Shown here: piece by piece, positions 34,421 through 42,006 of the stretch
Layout of the letters: every line of letters starts with the position of its first letter
Position numbering within the stretch: position 1 is the first letter of the stretch
DNA from: an uncultured Alphaproteobacteria bacterium
GTDB taxonomy: Bacteria > Pseudomonadota > Alphaproteobacteria > Micropepsales > Micropepsaceae
Assembly (NCBI GenBank): GCA_902825865.1
Contig: CADECX010000007.1
Location: 11,638 to 75,637, forward strand
Length of the DNA stretch: 64,000 bases
Direction: 5' to 3'
The notes under the pieces: generated by a model
The model's database searches: none
What the model was told of the DNA's origin: nothing
What the model saw: only the letters and a program-made list of their open reading frames with translations
Program-made: the position numbers and the translations under genes

Positions 34421-34880
34421 CGGCCCACATCTCCCTGGGCTTGCTGTCGGAAGATGCGGGGGCCAAATGACCCTTGTCCTGCACGATCACCTTGATCAGG
34501 TGGTTCATCAAGGTTTCGCAAGAAAAGGGTTTGACGATATAGCTGTCGGCGCCCTCACCCAGCGCAAGCGTGACATCCTCATTGGCATTGTGGCCGGTGA
34601 CCATCACAAAGGGCACATAGGCCAGGCGCGTGTCGGTCATTTGGCGCAGGCGGCGCAACACCGAAAGCCCGTCGGTGGGATACATCTGCCAATCGCAGAA
34701 AATCACGTCGGGCGAGCGCGTTTCCATGCGCTGAAAAGCTTCCTCGGCGGTGGCGGCGGTCAAAACCTTGCCCACGCCGAAGCTGGCCAGCATTTCGGCC
34801 ATCAGCCGCACCATGAAGGGGCTGTCGTCGATCACCAAAATGGTCAGCGGGGAAAAATCCGCCTTGGTAACTGCCGTCAT
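34413..34880 (-). CDS. CheY-like response regulator
   Basis: 155 residues from ATG 34880. The receiver domain is complete: LVIDDSPFMVRL, phospho-Asp in VIFCDWQMYPTDG, VMVTGH, and K in SYIVKPF. There is no DNA-binding output; the tail is short and polar. First gene of a receiver / degenerate-Hpt / histidine-kinase operon. The 276-bp region upstream, shared with the divergent zinc-ribbon gene, holds no other convincing gene. Confidence 0.92.
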   Translation of the reverse strand: MTAVTKADFSPLTILVIDDSPFMVRLMAEMLASFGVGKVLTAATAEEAFQRMETRSPDVIFCDWQMYPTDGLSVLRRLRQMTDTRLAYVPFVMVTGHNANEDVTLALGEGADSYIVKPFSCETLMNHLIKVIVQDKGHLAPASSDSKPREMWAVE

Positions 34881-35156
34881 CTCGCGTCCCAAACCCGTGC
34901 GCCGAAACACGCACGCGCCAGGACGCACGGTTGCACACAACAGATAAACAAGCGCCCAAGCCCCCCTGGGCGCTCACGGCGACTCCACCGTTTGCGGCTA
35001 AAATTTCACACAATGAGAGGTCTTACAACCACCAGTGAATGCAAGCCCTTACCTGCCACCGCGCAAGCTGGGGACAAATCGGCCGCCAGGGACGCTGCCG
35101 TGCCCGATTCGGCGTGCTAGGCTGGCGCAGGGTCGCACCTTCAGCCTTGGAGCAGC

Positions 35157-35354
35157 ATGCCGAAATCCCCGATCCGCTCCCGCTCCGTCTGCCCCGATTG
35201 CGGCGCGCCGCTTTATTACGTGCGAACCTTTTTGTCCTTTATTACCGGGCGCAAGAAGCGGGTCTGCCTGGCGCGGGACTGCAAGTTCGAGGACCCCCGC
35301 CGCTTCCAGGTCAAAAGCCATGGCTATGGCCATGACCAGGACGGGCCCGGCTAG
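35157..35354 (+). CDS. Small zinc-ribbon protein
   Basis: 65 residues. CPDCGAPLYY and, about 25 residues later, CLARDC form a four-Cys metal site in a basic context (TGRKKR). GGAG lies just upstream of the ATG. The end is His/Gly-rich. Cytosolic; may bind nucleic acid. Function unknown. Confidence 0.65.
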   Translation: MPKSPIRSRSVCPDCGAPLYYVRTFLSFITGRKKRVCLARDCKFEDPRRFQVKSHGYGHDQDGPG

Positions 35355-35383
35355 GCGCAAAGCCCCGAACACAAGCCAGCTTG

Positions 35384-35412
35384 TTGACATTCTGCAAGTG
35401 TTCTTGTAGCGT
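35384..35412 (+). promoter_or_regulatory. Promoter of the Lar-like gene
   Basis: TTGACA (35384-35389), 17-bp spacer, TAGCGT (35407-35412). The predicted start falls at or just before ATG 35419, implying a leaderless or very short leader mRNA. Confidence 0.5.
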
Positions 35413-35418
35413 TCCGGC

Positions 35419-35637
35419 ATGAACATGCTTGAGGTCATCCGGCAGGGCGCCCATACCGCCCAACGCCCGAGGCCCAAGCATCTGCCCTGCCCTTTTTGCG
35501 GCGACGACCCGCCTCTGGCCGCCGAAATCGCCGGGCATTTCGTGGTCGCTTGCGAGAATGACGATTGCGCCGCCAATCCCCAGGTCGCGGGCCTCAGCCT
35601 GGCGCAAGCCTGGGAGCGCTGGAACAGAAGAGCTTAG
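35419..35637 (+). CDS. Lar-like (restriction-alleviation) zinc-finger protein
   Basis: 72 residues. LPCPFCGDDPP, then VACENDDC, and the closing W-x-x-WNRRA match the Lar/restriction-alleviation small zinc-finger family often found in phages and alphaproteobacterial chromosomes. No other phage gene is near, so it is probably a resident gene. No ribosome-binding site, consistent with the leaderless promoter. Confidence 0.75.
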   Translation: MNMLEVIRQGAHTAQRPRPKHLPCPFCGDDPPLAAEIAGHFVVACENDDCAANPQVAGLSLAQAWERWNRRA

Positions 35638-35693
35638 GCGTTGCCGCATGGTTTGGCAGTTTGCTCCGCACACTGCCGAAAATCGCGGCACTT

Positions 35694-35732
35694 ATTTAAT
35701 GGTCGCGCCGGCAGGCCCTCGTTCTTCGCTGT
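35694..35732 (+). repeat. Dispersed repeat family B, copy 1
   Basis: TTTAATGGTCGCGCCG followed by NNAGGCCCTCG, a 27-bp string repeated with two differences at 54445-54471. Lies in the gap between the Lar-like and usg genes. Confidence 0.65.
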
Positions 35733-35866
35733 CGCTCAGAACCGGTTGCCGGTCGCTCCAGAATTTCCGCCGTAACCTGCTGTCACAACATTTGCAGTGC
35801 CGGCGCGATACCGATCGTTAGCCTTTGGCTGTCAGAGTCGATGCGTGTTCAAAGGGGCGCTGTCTC

Positions 35867-36148
35867 ATGGGCATCAAGGCGGTCAGCAAGGATTTTATCC
35901 TCAAGCTTGAAGGCTACGGCCTGACCACGGCGGAGATCCACTACCACATCCCCGATCATCCCCGCCTGCTGCAGCAATTCATCTGGCAGGACTACGACAT
36001 CGCCCCGCTTTTTCCGCAGCTCAAGAAATTCCTGGATTTTTGGCAGCGCGAACTGGACGGCGCGCTGCACAGCGTGCGGGTGGCGCATGACCAGCTGCTC
36101 AAGCCTTCGGAATGGAAATCGGTGGACGGGCTGTTCCGCCTGAACTGA
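35867..36148 (+). CDS. usg: Usg family protein
   Basis: 93 residues from ATG 35867. KLEGYGLTTAEIHYHIPDHP, QQFIWQDYDIAPLFPQL, FLDFWQRELDGALHSVRVAH and the closing VDGLFRLN are the signature blocks of the alphaproteobacterial Usg family. Small, cytosolic, of unknown biochemical role. Convergent with a mini-protein gene 6 nt away. Confidence 0.92.
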   Translation: MGIKAVSKDFILKLEGYGLTTAEIHYHIPDHPRLLQQFIWQDYDIAPLFPQLKKFLDFWQRELDGALHSVRVAHDQLLKPSEWKSVDGLFRLN

Positions 36149-36154
36149 AGCGGT

Positions 36155-36292
36155 TCAGCGTCCAGGCACGCTGCTGCGTATGTCCTGGGCTTGATGTTCG
36201 ACCCAACTGTTGAACCCGTCGGGGAAAAGCGTCTCCGAAAAAATCAGCCCAATGAGCAGCCCGATCACCAACCCGCCGACAAACTTGCCCAT
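36155..36292 (-). CDS. 45-residue single-helix membrane mini-protein
   Basis: MGKFVGGLVIGLLIGLIFSE begins a small protein with one membrane helix and a soluble tail (PDGFNSWVEHQAQD). ATG 36292 has GGGAG 5 nt upstream. It resembles the 42-residue product at 8033-8161 in start, helix and post-helix Glu/Phe/Pro. Convergent with usg. Function unknown. Confidence 0.65.
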   Translation of the reverse strand: MGKFVGGLVIGLLIGLIFSETLFPDGFNSWVEHQAQDIRSSVPGR

Positions 36293-36452
36293 GCACGCTC
36301 CCGCAACAGCCCCCGCGCGGGGGCGAAGCACCCTTCCTGGGCGGGAGTCTGAGCCCGATAAGGGGGCTGAATCAACAGCCGGAACGTACGGACGGCATCA
36401 AACTTGCGTTTGAGGGGGGCTAAGTCTAATCAAATGCGCCCTTTTTGGGCGG

Positions 36453-36527
36453 GCCGGGTTAGCTCAGCGGTAGAGCAGCGGTTTTGTAAACCGAAGGTCG
36501 GGAGTTCAATCCTCTCACCCGGCACCA
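36453..36527 (+). tRNA. tRNA-Thr (TGT)
   Basis: Full cloverleaf: acceptor GCCGGGT/ACCCGGC, D-arm GCTC...GAGC, anticodon loop TTTGTAA (anticodon TGT at 34-36), T-arm GGGAG TTCAATC CTCTC, and encoded CCA. Base pair 27-43 is G-A, a mild irregularity. Confidence 0.96.
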
Positions 36528-36560
36528 TTCGATTACGCCGCGTCGCGGCGTAATCGAATG
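36526..36560. repeat. 35-bp perfect palindrome overlapping the tRNA CCA
   Basis: Arms of 17 bp (CATTCGATTACGCCGCG and its complement) around a single T at 36543. The left arm begins inside the tRNA's CCA. No T tract follows, so it is not a standard terminator. Confidence 0.85.
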
Positions 36561-36735
36561 ACAAGCGGCCCCGCACGACAGCGACTTGAGGGGGCCGCGC
36601 GTCAGGAAGTCCCGCTCAATCCATCCGTGCTGGCTACGCGCCCGTTCCGGGCGCGTATGAATGCCAAGGGCCGATCGGCCGCACTAGCGTCAGCGTAGTG
36701 TGCGGCCGTGAATCGGCCCGCGGCAGAGGAAAGCC
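36561..36735. repeat. Cluster of strong palindromes downstream of the tRNA
   Basis: No gene seen. At least three further hairpins: CGGCCCC...GGGGGCCG, GCGCCCG-TTC-CGGGCGC, and a nested pair in which GGGCCGAT...ATCGGCCC encloses CGGCCGCACTA...TAGTGTGCGGCCG. With the preceding palindrome these occupy nearly 200 bp. Confidence 0.65.
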
Positions 36736-36790
36736 TAGACCTCTCTGAATAAGCGATCCGCGGGCGTTCGAATGCCAAGCCCGCCGGCCG

Positions 36791-36928
36791 CTAATCTTCT
36801 TCTTTTCTTATTTCCGTGATGACCGTCTTTTCGGTCACGACTTTTTCCGTCTTCGGGGCTTCCTGCTTCACCACGATGACATCCGGCGCCTTTGGCTCGT
36901 CTTCGGTAATGATGATCTCGTCGCCCAT
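36791..36928 (-). CDS. 45-residue acidic/charged mini-protein
   Basis: MGDEIIITEDEPKAP, then alternating Val, Lys, Thr and Glu (KTEKVVTEKTVITE). ATG 36928 has GGAGG 7 nt upstream and follows the stop of the next upstream mini-gene by 9 nt, so the two form an operon. Probably soluble and disordered. Function unknown. Confidence 0.62.
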   Translation of the reverse strand: MGDEIIITEDEPKAPDVIVVKQEAPKTEKVVTEKTVITEIRKEED

Positions 36929-36937
36929 GAGCGCCTC

Positions 36938-37105
36938 CTATTTCGGCTGGGTGATGATGACGGCCTTGGGCGCGCCGCCGCTCTTGTAATTGTCCCACAT
37001 GAAAAAGCCGACGATGCCGGCCACCAGCATCACCGCGCCGAGAATGAAACCCAGAACGGCGCTGCCGCCGCTGCTGCCGCCGTCTTTGTTGATGATGACC
37101 GCCAT
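36938..37105 (-). CDS. 55-residue single-helix membrane mini-protein
   Basis: MAVIINKDGGSSGGSAV, then one hydrophobic helix (LGFILGAVMLVAGIVGFFM) and a short tail ending AVIITQPK. ATG 37105 has AGGAG 7 nt upstream. First gene of a two-gene mini-operon. The N terminus is probably cytosolic. Function unknown. Confidence 0.65.
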   Translation of the reverse strand: MAVIINKDGGSSGGSAVLGFILGAVMLVAGIVGFFMWDNYKSGGAPKAVIITQPK

Positions 37106-37264
37106 GGCGAACTCCTATTTGTTTGCACCGCTGTCGCTACGGACCGCGGGTGCTCCTGTGCGTCCCTCTGCCAAGCCAACGCCGCCTGTCCTCTATGGTT
37201 CCGGTCTCGGTTGATGCGGCGGGTGCATGCAACCAATTGGAGCACCTGGCGTTGTCATGCGGCT

Positions 37265-37501
37265 ATGTTCAAAGCTTCGCTTCTTTCCGCTTTCCTCACC
37301 GCCTTGATCGTCTTTTCGACGGCGGCGCTGGCGCAGACGGTTCAATTGGTCCCACCGTCGCCGGGAACCATCGAAGATCCCAGAATCCCCGTGAAGCTCG
37401 TGGCTGACGGCCCGCCGCGCCCGCTGATCCGCATGGATGCGCCCGACAAGCCCAAGACGTTGGCCGCCATCCAGGACACATCCGCCGGCGCAGCCCGCTA
37501 G
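37265..37501 (+). CDS. 78-residue exported protein
   Basis: A signal peptide (LLSAFLTALIVFSTAALAQ) precedes a short Pro-rich mature part (VPPSPGTIEDPRIP). ATG 37265 is chosen for the signal peptide; no strong ribosome-binding site. Convergent with the PilZ gene, overlapping by 4 nt. Unknown function. Confidence 0.55.
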   Translation: MFKASLLSAFLTALIVFSTAALAQTVQLVPPSPGTIEDPRIPVKLVADGPPRPLIRMDAPDKPKTLAAIQDTSAGAAR

Positions 37502-37854
37502 CTCGCCGCCTTGGCCAGCCACAATTTCTTGAGATAAGCGAGCGCGGGGTCGGTGACGGCGGACAGATTCACCGTCGCCTTGAACGCGACGCCGACCTCG
37601 CCGCCCTTGTTCCATACGACCTTGCAGTCATAGGCGACGCGCTCGCGGATATTGATCAGGAAGAATTCCGACGGGACATGCGTTTGCCTTCCCGTCGCCA
37701 CCCGCGCCCCGGTCTTGGAGATATTGCGAATGGTGCAATCGAAACTGTAGGAGCCGTCGCCATAAGCGATGATGCCCGACAGCAGCACCCGGCTGCGCGG
37801 TGCTGGCCGGCGCTCTGCTTCCGGCGGCGGCCCTGAACCATCTGCAGCTGTCAT
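37498..37854 (-). CDS. PilZ domain protein
   Basis: 118 residues from ATG 37854 (GGAG upstream). ERRPAPRSRVLLSG supplies the Arg-rich c-di-GMP motif and CTIRNISKTGARVATG the D/N-x-S-x-x-G motif. A single PilZ domain makes it a likely cytosolic c-di-GMP receptor/adaptor. Its first motif has spacing slightly different from the strict RxxxR. Confidence 0.83.
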   Translation of the reverse strand: MTAADGSGPPPEAERRPAPRSRVLLSGIIAYGDGSYSFDCTIRNISKTGARVATGRQTHVPSEFFLINIRERVAYDCKVVWNKGGEVGVAFKATVNLSAVTDPALAYLKKLWLAKAAS

Positions 37855-38039
37855 GCGCGGCTCCGCGGGCAGCGACAATGCAATCCGGCGCGTTCCGGCC
37901 GCGCTCTTTTCGTATTGGCCATGCCCCCCCGAATCGGCGCTCGATGACTATTTATCAGTCAGAATGGTTCTGACGTCCACATGGCAATTATTGAAATTTT
38001 ACAAGATGTTCCAGATCGGCGTGGCAACCGCTGCCAGAG

Positions 38040-38294
38040 TTATCCGGCCGGCAATCCGGTCGGCAAAGCCAAGCCCTTTTGCCTGCGCCAGGCCAGCGCT
38101 TGATCGCCATCCCAACCCGCAGGCCAGGCGATGTCGCTGCCGTTGGAAAGAATTTTTGGTTCGGTAAAGCGGTGGCAATCGCAAAAGACATCGACATAGA
38201 CATCGCCAGGATCTGCCGGCGGCAAAGCCGCGTCCTTGCGCATGCAACCGGGCTCGTGCGCGTCGATATCCCAATGGCGCAGTGGCGTTTCCAT
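38040..38294 (-). CDS. Hypothetical protein with Cys/His cluster
   Basis: About 84 residues from ATG 38294. VDVFCDCHRFTEPKIL and NGSDIAWPAGWDGDQALAWR are well-formed, but no family is recognised. Overlaps or abuts the end of the upstream gene (38300), so cotranscribed. CxCH could bind metal. Confidence 0.55.
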   Translation of the reverse strand: METPLRHWDIDAHEPGCMRKDAALPPADPGDVYVDVFCDCHRFTEPKILSNGSDIAWPAGWDGDQALAWRRQKGLALPTGLPAG

Positions 38295-38299
38295 GCCGG

Positions 38300-38557
38300 T
38301 CAATGTCCGTTCGGTTTCTTGCCGCCCGGAAAGGGGATCAGGTTGGGAAACAGCTCGTGCAGATCGTGGAGCTGGCTGTCATCGTCATAGATCAGCTGCG
38401 CGCGCCGCGTCTTGAGGTTGATCAGGACGTAACCGTTTTCGGCCGCCCTGATTTGAAAGTCCTCGGGCCGGGAATCCTTGTCCCACGCCTTGGCCCCGTC
38501 GATGCGGGCCATGATCTCTTTGTCGATATCCACGCCGGTGTTGATCCGTATACCCAT
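38300..38557 (-). CDS. Hypothetical protein, DFQxRxAxxGxxLxNLKTxRA family
   Basis: About 85 residues. DFQIRAAENGYVLINLKTRRAQLIYDDD is shared in pattern with the 43606-43800 product (DFQLRVARKGAILVNLKTHRA). The start is uncertain; ATG 38557 is used. Cytosolic. Second of three small genes on this strand. Confidence 0.6.
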   Translation of the reverse strand: MGIRINTGVDIDKEIMARIDGAKAWDKDSRPEDFQIRAAENGYVLINLKTRRAQLIYDDDSQLHDLHELFPNLIPFPGGKKPNGH

Positions 38558-38614
38558 CAACAGGGTAACGAAGTTCCGCCGCAAGCGATCCGAGGGCGAA
38601 AAACCGGCGCGCCT

Positions 38615-38734
38615 TCAGCGCACCGTCTGCTGCGCCGCATGAACCGGAGAAACAGGCTCGGCATGGGCGTAACGGTAGTATCCGACCCCCGTCAGGATCA
38701 GGATGCACCACAGGATCACTTTTATTGTCGCCAT
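38615..38734 (-). CDS. 39-residue single-helix mini-protein
   Basis: MATIKVILWCILILTGVGYY is one hydrophobic helix, followed by a short tail (HAEPVSPVHAAQQ). No strong ribosome-binding site. Could be a small membrane protein at the head of the 38040-38734 cluster. Confidence 0.4.
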   Translation of the reverse strand: MATIKVILWCILILTGVGYYRYAHAEPVSPVHAAQQTVR

Positions 38735-38966
38735 ATTGCACCAGCCAGCACAGTGGCATCCTAGCGTGGGGAAGGTTTTCACCGCGCTTTTCGGTTCGCT
38801 ACAATTTTAGGGTTTCGGCAAACGATGCGAGATCGCAAGACCACCGTCCAAAAGCGCGGCGATAAAGGAAGAGCGATGTTGCGCACGGTGAACCGGACCG
38901 CCAGCCGAGCATGGCGAATACGTTATTTCCAAACGGATATAACGAACTGAAAACGGCCTGTTCTTG

Positions 38967-38983
38967 TGTAAGCCCCGGTTACA
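38967..38983. promoter_or_regulatory. 17-bp dyad TGTAA-N7-TTACA, candidate enhancer site
   Basis: TGTAAGCCCCGGTTACA, 43 bp upstream of the sigma-54 element. Same length and arms as the dyads at 29810 and 43130. Confidence 0.65.
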
Positions 38984-39025
38984 AAAGGGCTTTGGGAACT
39001 TTCGAAAAGGCCGGGAATCCCGTAA

Positions 39026-39042
39026 CGGTACATTTCTTGCAG
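39026..39042 (+). promoter_or_regulatory. Sigma-54 (-24/-12) promoter of PEP-CTERM gene
   Basis: CGGTAC-ATTTC-TTGCAG, GG-N10-GC spacing. Predicted start near 39052, ahead of ATG 39084. Confidence 0.7.
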
Positions 39043-39083
39043 TTGTGTTAACCGTACTGTTGCTCGTTAACATTGGGAAAATC

Positions 39084-40160
39084 ATGAAACTCACATCCTG
39101 GCTGTGCCTTGCGGCGCCCGCGTTCGCCGCCGTCCTCGCAACCTCCGCCACCGCCGCGCCTCTTCCTGCGCCCAATTGCGGGCTTACGGCCGCCAACAAC
39201 TGCCTGTATTTCGATGACTTCACGGTCTATTCGCTGGCCCTGCTGAACTTCCAGGCCGGCGCCGGCGATGTGAACGGCAACGATCCCTTCAAGGTCGACA
39301 CCAACGGTACCGCGCTACAGAACGCGATCGTGGTCGCCACCGGCGTGAATGGTCAAGGCTCGGTAAACACCGACATCTCGGCGACCGGGATCGACCAGGC
39401 CCACGAAACTCCGACCGGCAATCTAGTCAACTTCCAGACCAGCTCCGCTAATGACGGCGCGGCCGGCGCCGGTATTGCCAACAACAGCACCGCGACCTGG
39501 GACATCAATGTCAACACGCTGAACGCCTTCCTGGCCGGCGGTCAGCTGGAGTTCTATTTCAACCTGAACCAGACCAACAGCCAGCAGAGCACCTATCTGG
39601 AAACGCCCCAGGATGCGCTGGGCTGGATGGCCGTGACCTTGACCGACGCCAATGGCGCCAACCTCAAGACTTTCTGGCTCGATGGCGATGCCTGCACCGG
39701 CCCGGCCGGCGGCCGTTGCGATCCCGGCCAGTCCGTCTCGCAGAGCCAATTCAACGACGGCGGCAATGCCGACCTGCTGGGCGACCAGACTGCCGCGCAC
39801 GACGAATGGGCCTATATCCATGGCGCGCTTTGCGTCGACCCCGCCGGCGCGGTGATTCACTTGGGCGCTTGCGGCCAGGGCGATCCCGCCAATGCTGAAT
39901 CGGTCAACCAGAATCTCGGCGCCAACGCCGCCGCCTTCGCGCTTGTCAGCGACCAGCTGAATTTCTGGCTGAACAGCGGCTTCTATGACGGCGGCAAGAT
40001 GTCGGTCGATCTGCGCATGGCCGCGCTGACCAACGGCTATGAGCAGCTGCTGATCCTGGCCGGCCCCGCCACCCAGATCCCCGAGCCGGTCACCATCGGC
40101 CTGTTCGGCGCCGGCCTCATCGGTGTGGGTCTGCTCCGCCGCCGCCGCAAGAAGGCCTAA
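39084..40160 (+). CDS. PEP-CTERM surface protein
   Basis: 358 residues from ATG 39084. Signal peptide (LAAPAFAAVLATSATAA), then a large beta-rich body with NCGLTAANNCLYFDDFTVY, several Asn/Gln-rich strands and paired Cys. The tail is IPEPVTIGLFGAG, a membrane helix and RRRRKK. Exosortase substrate. Single gene between a sigma-54 promoter and a strong terminator. No known ectodomain recognised. Confidence 0.87.
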   Translation: MKLTSWLCLAAPAFAAVLATSATAAPLPAPNCGLTAANNCLYFDDFTVYSLALLNFQAGAGDVNGNDPFKVDTNGTALQNAIVVATGVNGQGSVNTDISATGIDQAHETPTGNLVNFQTSSANDGAAGAGIANNSTATWDINVNTLNAFLAGGQLEFYFNLNQTNSQQSTYLETPQDALGWMAVTLTDANGANLKTFWLDGDACTGPAGGRCDPGQSVSQSQFNDGGNADLLGDQTAAHDEWAYIHGALCVDPAGAVIHLGACGQGDPANAESVNQNLGANAAAFALVSDQLNFWLNSGFYDGGKMSVDLRMAALTNGYEQLLILAGPATQIPEPVTIGLFGAGLIGVGLLRRRRKKA

Positions 40161-40182
40161 TCAACCACTGGCGATCTAAAAG

Positions 40183-40216
40183 AAAAGGCCGCAGGTTCAT
40201 CACCTGCGGCCTTTTT
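40183..40216 (+). terminator. Intrinsic terminator
   Basis: AAAAGGCCGCAGGT-TCATC-ACCTGCGGCCTTTT, a perfect 14-bp stem with T tract. Probably bidirectional with the convergent phosphofructokinase gene, whose stop is 9 nt away. Confidence 0.93.
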
Positions 40217-40225
40217 CTTTTGCAG

Positions 40226-41437
40226 CTAGCCTGGAATTTTCGCCACCGGATTGCGCCCAAGCCGGTAGGCCTGCGGCACATTTGATCCCAGCAAGGGCTT
40301 CAGATATTGGCGGAAGGCGTCGGTGACATCCGGCCCCTGGAGGAATTCGGGCGGCATGATGCGGGTCTTGCCCGCCACATCCTCCAGCGCGGAGAGCTCA
40401 TAGCGCGCCGCATAACCGCCGCTCTCTGTGCGATGGATGGTGACGGTGCCGTCGCGCTTTTCCTGCATGGCATAGCGCACGCCCTGCTCGCCCGCCGCCC
40501 GGGCCTCGCGCTGATCCACATCCGAGACGCAGCCGATGAAGCTGCGCTGGACATAGCCGAATGTGTCGCCGCGCACCCGCTTGTAGCCCAGCCTGTCCTT
40601 GATGGTGTCGCCCAGCATGTCGGCCAGGGCGCCGCCGCCCAGCTGGACATTGCCATGGGCGTCCTTTTCCACCGTCTTGGCCAGAGTGGTGGCGATGGCC
40701 TGATGCTTGGCGTCGGCGATGCCTTCGGACACCGCCACCACACAGCGGCCGTGCTTTTCCATCACCCGCTTCACATCGCCAAGAAAGGCATCGGTATCGA
40801 AAACCTGCTCGGGCACATAGACCAGATGCGGGCCGTCGCTCGCGTCCGAACGCGCCAAGGCTGCGGCGGCGGTCAGGAAACCGGCATGGCGGCCCATCAC
40901 CACCCCGATATAGACGCCGGGCAGCGAGATATTGTCGAGATTGGCGCCCATGAAGGCCTGGACCACGAAGCGCGCCGCCGAGGGAAAACCCGGCGTGTGG
41001 TCGTTGATGGTCAGGTCGTTGTCGATGGTCTTGGGAATATGGATACAGCGCAGCGGATAGTTCGCCTCTTGCGCCGCCTGTGAAACGATACGCACCGTGT
41101 CGGCGCTGTCATTGCCGCCGATATAGAAAAAGCCGGTGATGCCATGGGCGCGCACCGACTTGAAAATCTCCTGGCAATATTTGGCGTCCGGCTTGTCGCG
41201 GGTCGAGCCCAGGGCCGAGGACGGGGTCTGCGCCACCCGCTCCAGATTCTCCGCGCTTTCCCTGGTGAGATCGGCAAAGTTCTGATCGACGATGCCGCGC
41301 ACCCCATGATAGGCGCCATAGACCGCGCCGATATTGGGAAATTTGCGCGCTTCCAGTACCACCCCGGCCAGGGACTGGTTGATCACGGCGGTGGGACCGC
41401 CGCCTTGGGCGACCAGGATCTTTGTGGAATCGGACAC
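40226..41437 (-). CDS. pfp: 6-phosphofructokinase, PPi-dependent type
   Basis: 403 residues. AQGGGPTAVINQSL at the start, FYIGGNDSADT (Asn-Asp in place of the Gly-Asp-Gly of ATP enzymes), PKTIDNDLTINDHTPGF and MGRHAGFLT are the conserved blocks. The Lys of PKTIDND and the GGND motif favour pyrophosphate as phosphoryl donor, giving a reversible fructose-6-P/fructose-1,6-bisP step. Cytosolic. Monocistronic. Confidence 0.9.
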   Translation of the reverse strand: MSDSTKILVAQGGGPTAVINQSLAGVVLEARKFPNIGAVYGAYHGVRGIVDQNFADLTRESAENLERVAQTPSSALGSTRDKPDAKYCQEIFKSVRAHGITGFFYIGGNDSADTVRIVSQAAQEANYPLRCIHIPKTIDNDLTINDHTPGFPSAARFVVQAFMGANLDNISLPGVYIGVVMGRHAGFLTAAAALARSDASDGPHLVYVPEQVFDTDAFLGDVKRVMEKHGRCVVAVSEGIADAKHQAIATTLAKTVEKDAHGNVQLGGGALADMLGDTIKDRLGYKRVRGDTFGYVQRSFIGCVSDVDQREARAAGEQGVRYAMQEKRDGTVTIHRTESGGYAARYELSALEDVAGKTRIMPPEFLQGPDVTDAFRQYLKPLLGSNVPQAYRLGRNPVAKIPG

Positions 41438-41516
41438 TCTGTACCCCCATCAGAATTGAAGGGAGACTAGCAGCCGATGGCGTTCATGCCAGTTCTATAT
41501 GGGTTGGGGGAGCCGG

Positions 41517-41729
41517 TTATAACATCATCCGGCCGCCGTGACGGGCATTGAGCTTGTGGGCGAAACGCAGCTCGCCCTCGTCCGAAACCTGGTCGGCCAT
41601 CTCGAAATAGCGTTCCGCCAGTTCCAGCCACAGGGCCTTCAAGCCCTCGGTCGGCGCCTCGGCGGCTTTTTCCTGGGCCATCAAGCCGCGCTGACGGTAA
41701 GCATCGGCATCCTACTGCGTCTCGACCAT
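41517..41729 (-). pseudogene. Small alphaproteobacterial protein interrupted by in-frame TAG
   Basis: From ATG 41729 (GGGGG 4 nt upstream) the frame reads MVETQ, then TAG (41712-41714), then continues in the same frame as DADAYRQRGLMAQEKA ... ALWLELAERYFEMADQ ... LNARHGGRMML to TAA at 41517. The continuation looks like a real small helical protein. It could still be made from ATG 41681 (54 residues), or the gene may be broken. A sequencing error would also explain it. Confidence 0.55.
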
Positions 41730-41850
41730 TGGGCCCCCAATCGGCTGTCCGGCTTAAAGAACGCACAGCGGCAGGAAAGTTTCCGCAATGGATGGAACGA
41801 TTTTTTGCTGACACCGTTAACGGCCGGCGGAAACATTGGGCCTCCCCTTC

Positions 41851-42003
41851 ATGGCGGATACGAATTACGAGCGTGCCGAAAATAGCGGCGTGTTGAACAT
41901 AGCCGTGGCGGCCGTGATGCTGATCCTGGCCGGATTGAGTGTGATGGTCCTGGACGACAGCCTGGACATGATCGCCCCCGCCCAAGCCGTGCAACACCGC
42001 TAG
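41851..42003 (+). CDS. 50-residue single-helix membrane mini-protein
   Basis: MADTNYERAENSGVLNIAV followed by a membrane helix (AAVMLILAGLSVMVL) and an acidic end (DDSLDMIAP). Stops 3 nt before the next gene, with which it may be coupled. Weak ribosome-binding site. Confidence 0.5.
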   Translation: MADTNYERAENSGVLNIAVAAVMLILAGLSVMVLDDSLDMIAPAQAVQHR

Positions 42004-42006
42004 TCG

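Larger units (their letters stand above)
38735..39083. other. 349-bp regulatory interval
   Basis: No convincing gene. Holds an inverted repeat CGTTAT-N12-ATAACG (38921-38944), the 17-bp dyad at 38967 and the sigma-54 element at 39026, all serving the PEP-CTERM gene at 39084. Markedly AT-richer than its flanks. Confidence 0.6.

Noticed and set aside
35013-35120. 35-codon ORF in the gap before the zinc-ribbon gene
   Set aside because: No ribosome-binding site and no recognisable composition.
36453-36560. Integration (att) site at the tRNA
   Set aside because: No integrase nearby and no second copy of the tRNA 3' end; only the palindrome is seen.
38876-38950. 24-codon ORF with AAGGAAGAG upstream (MLRTVNRTASRAWR...)
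   Set aside because: Too short and no paralog; ribosome-binding site alone is not enough in this regulatory interval.
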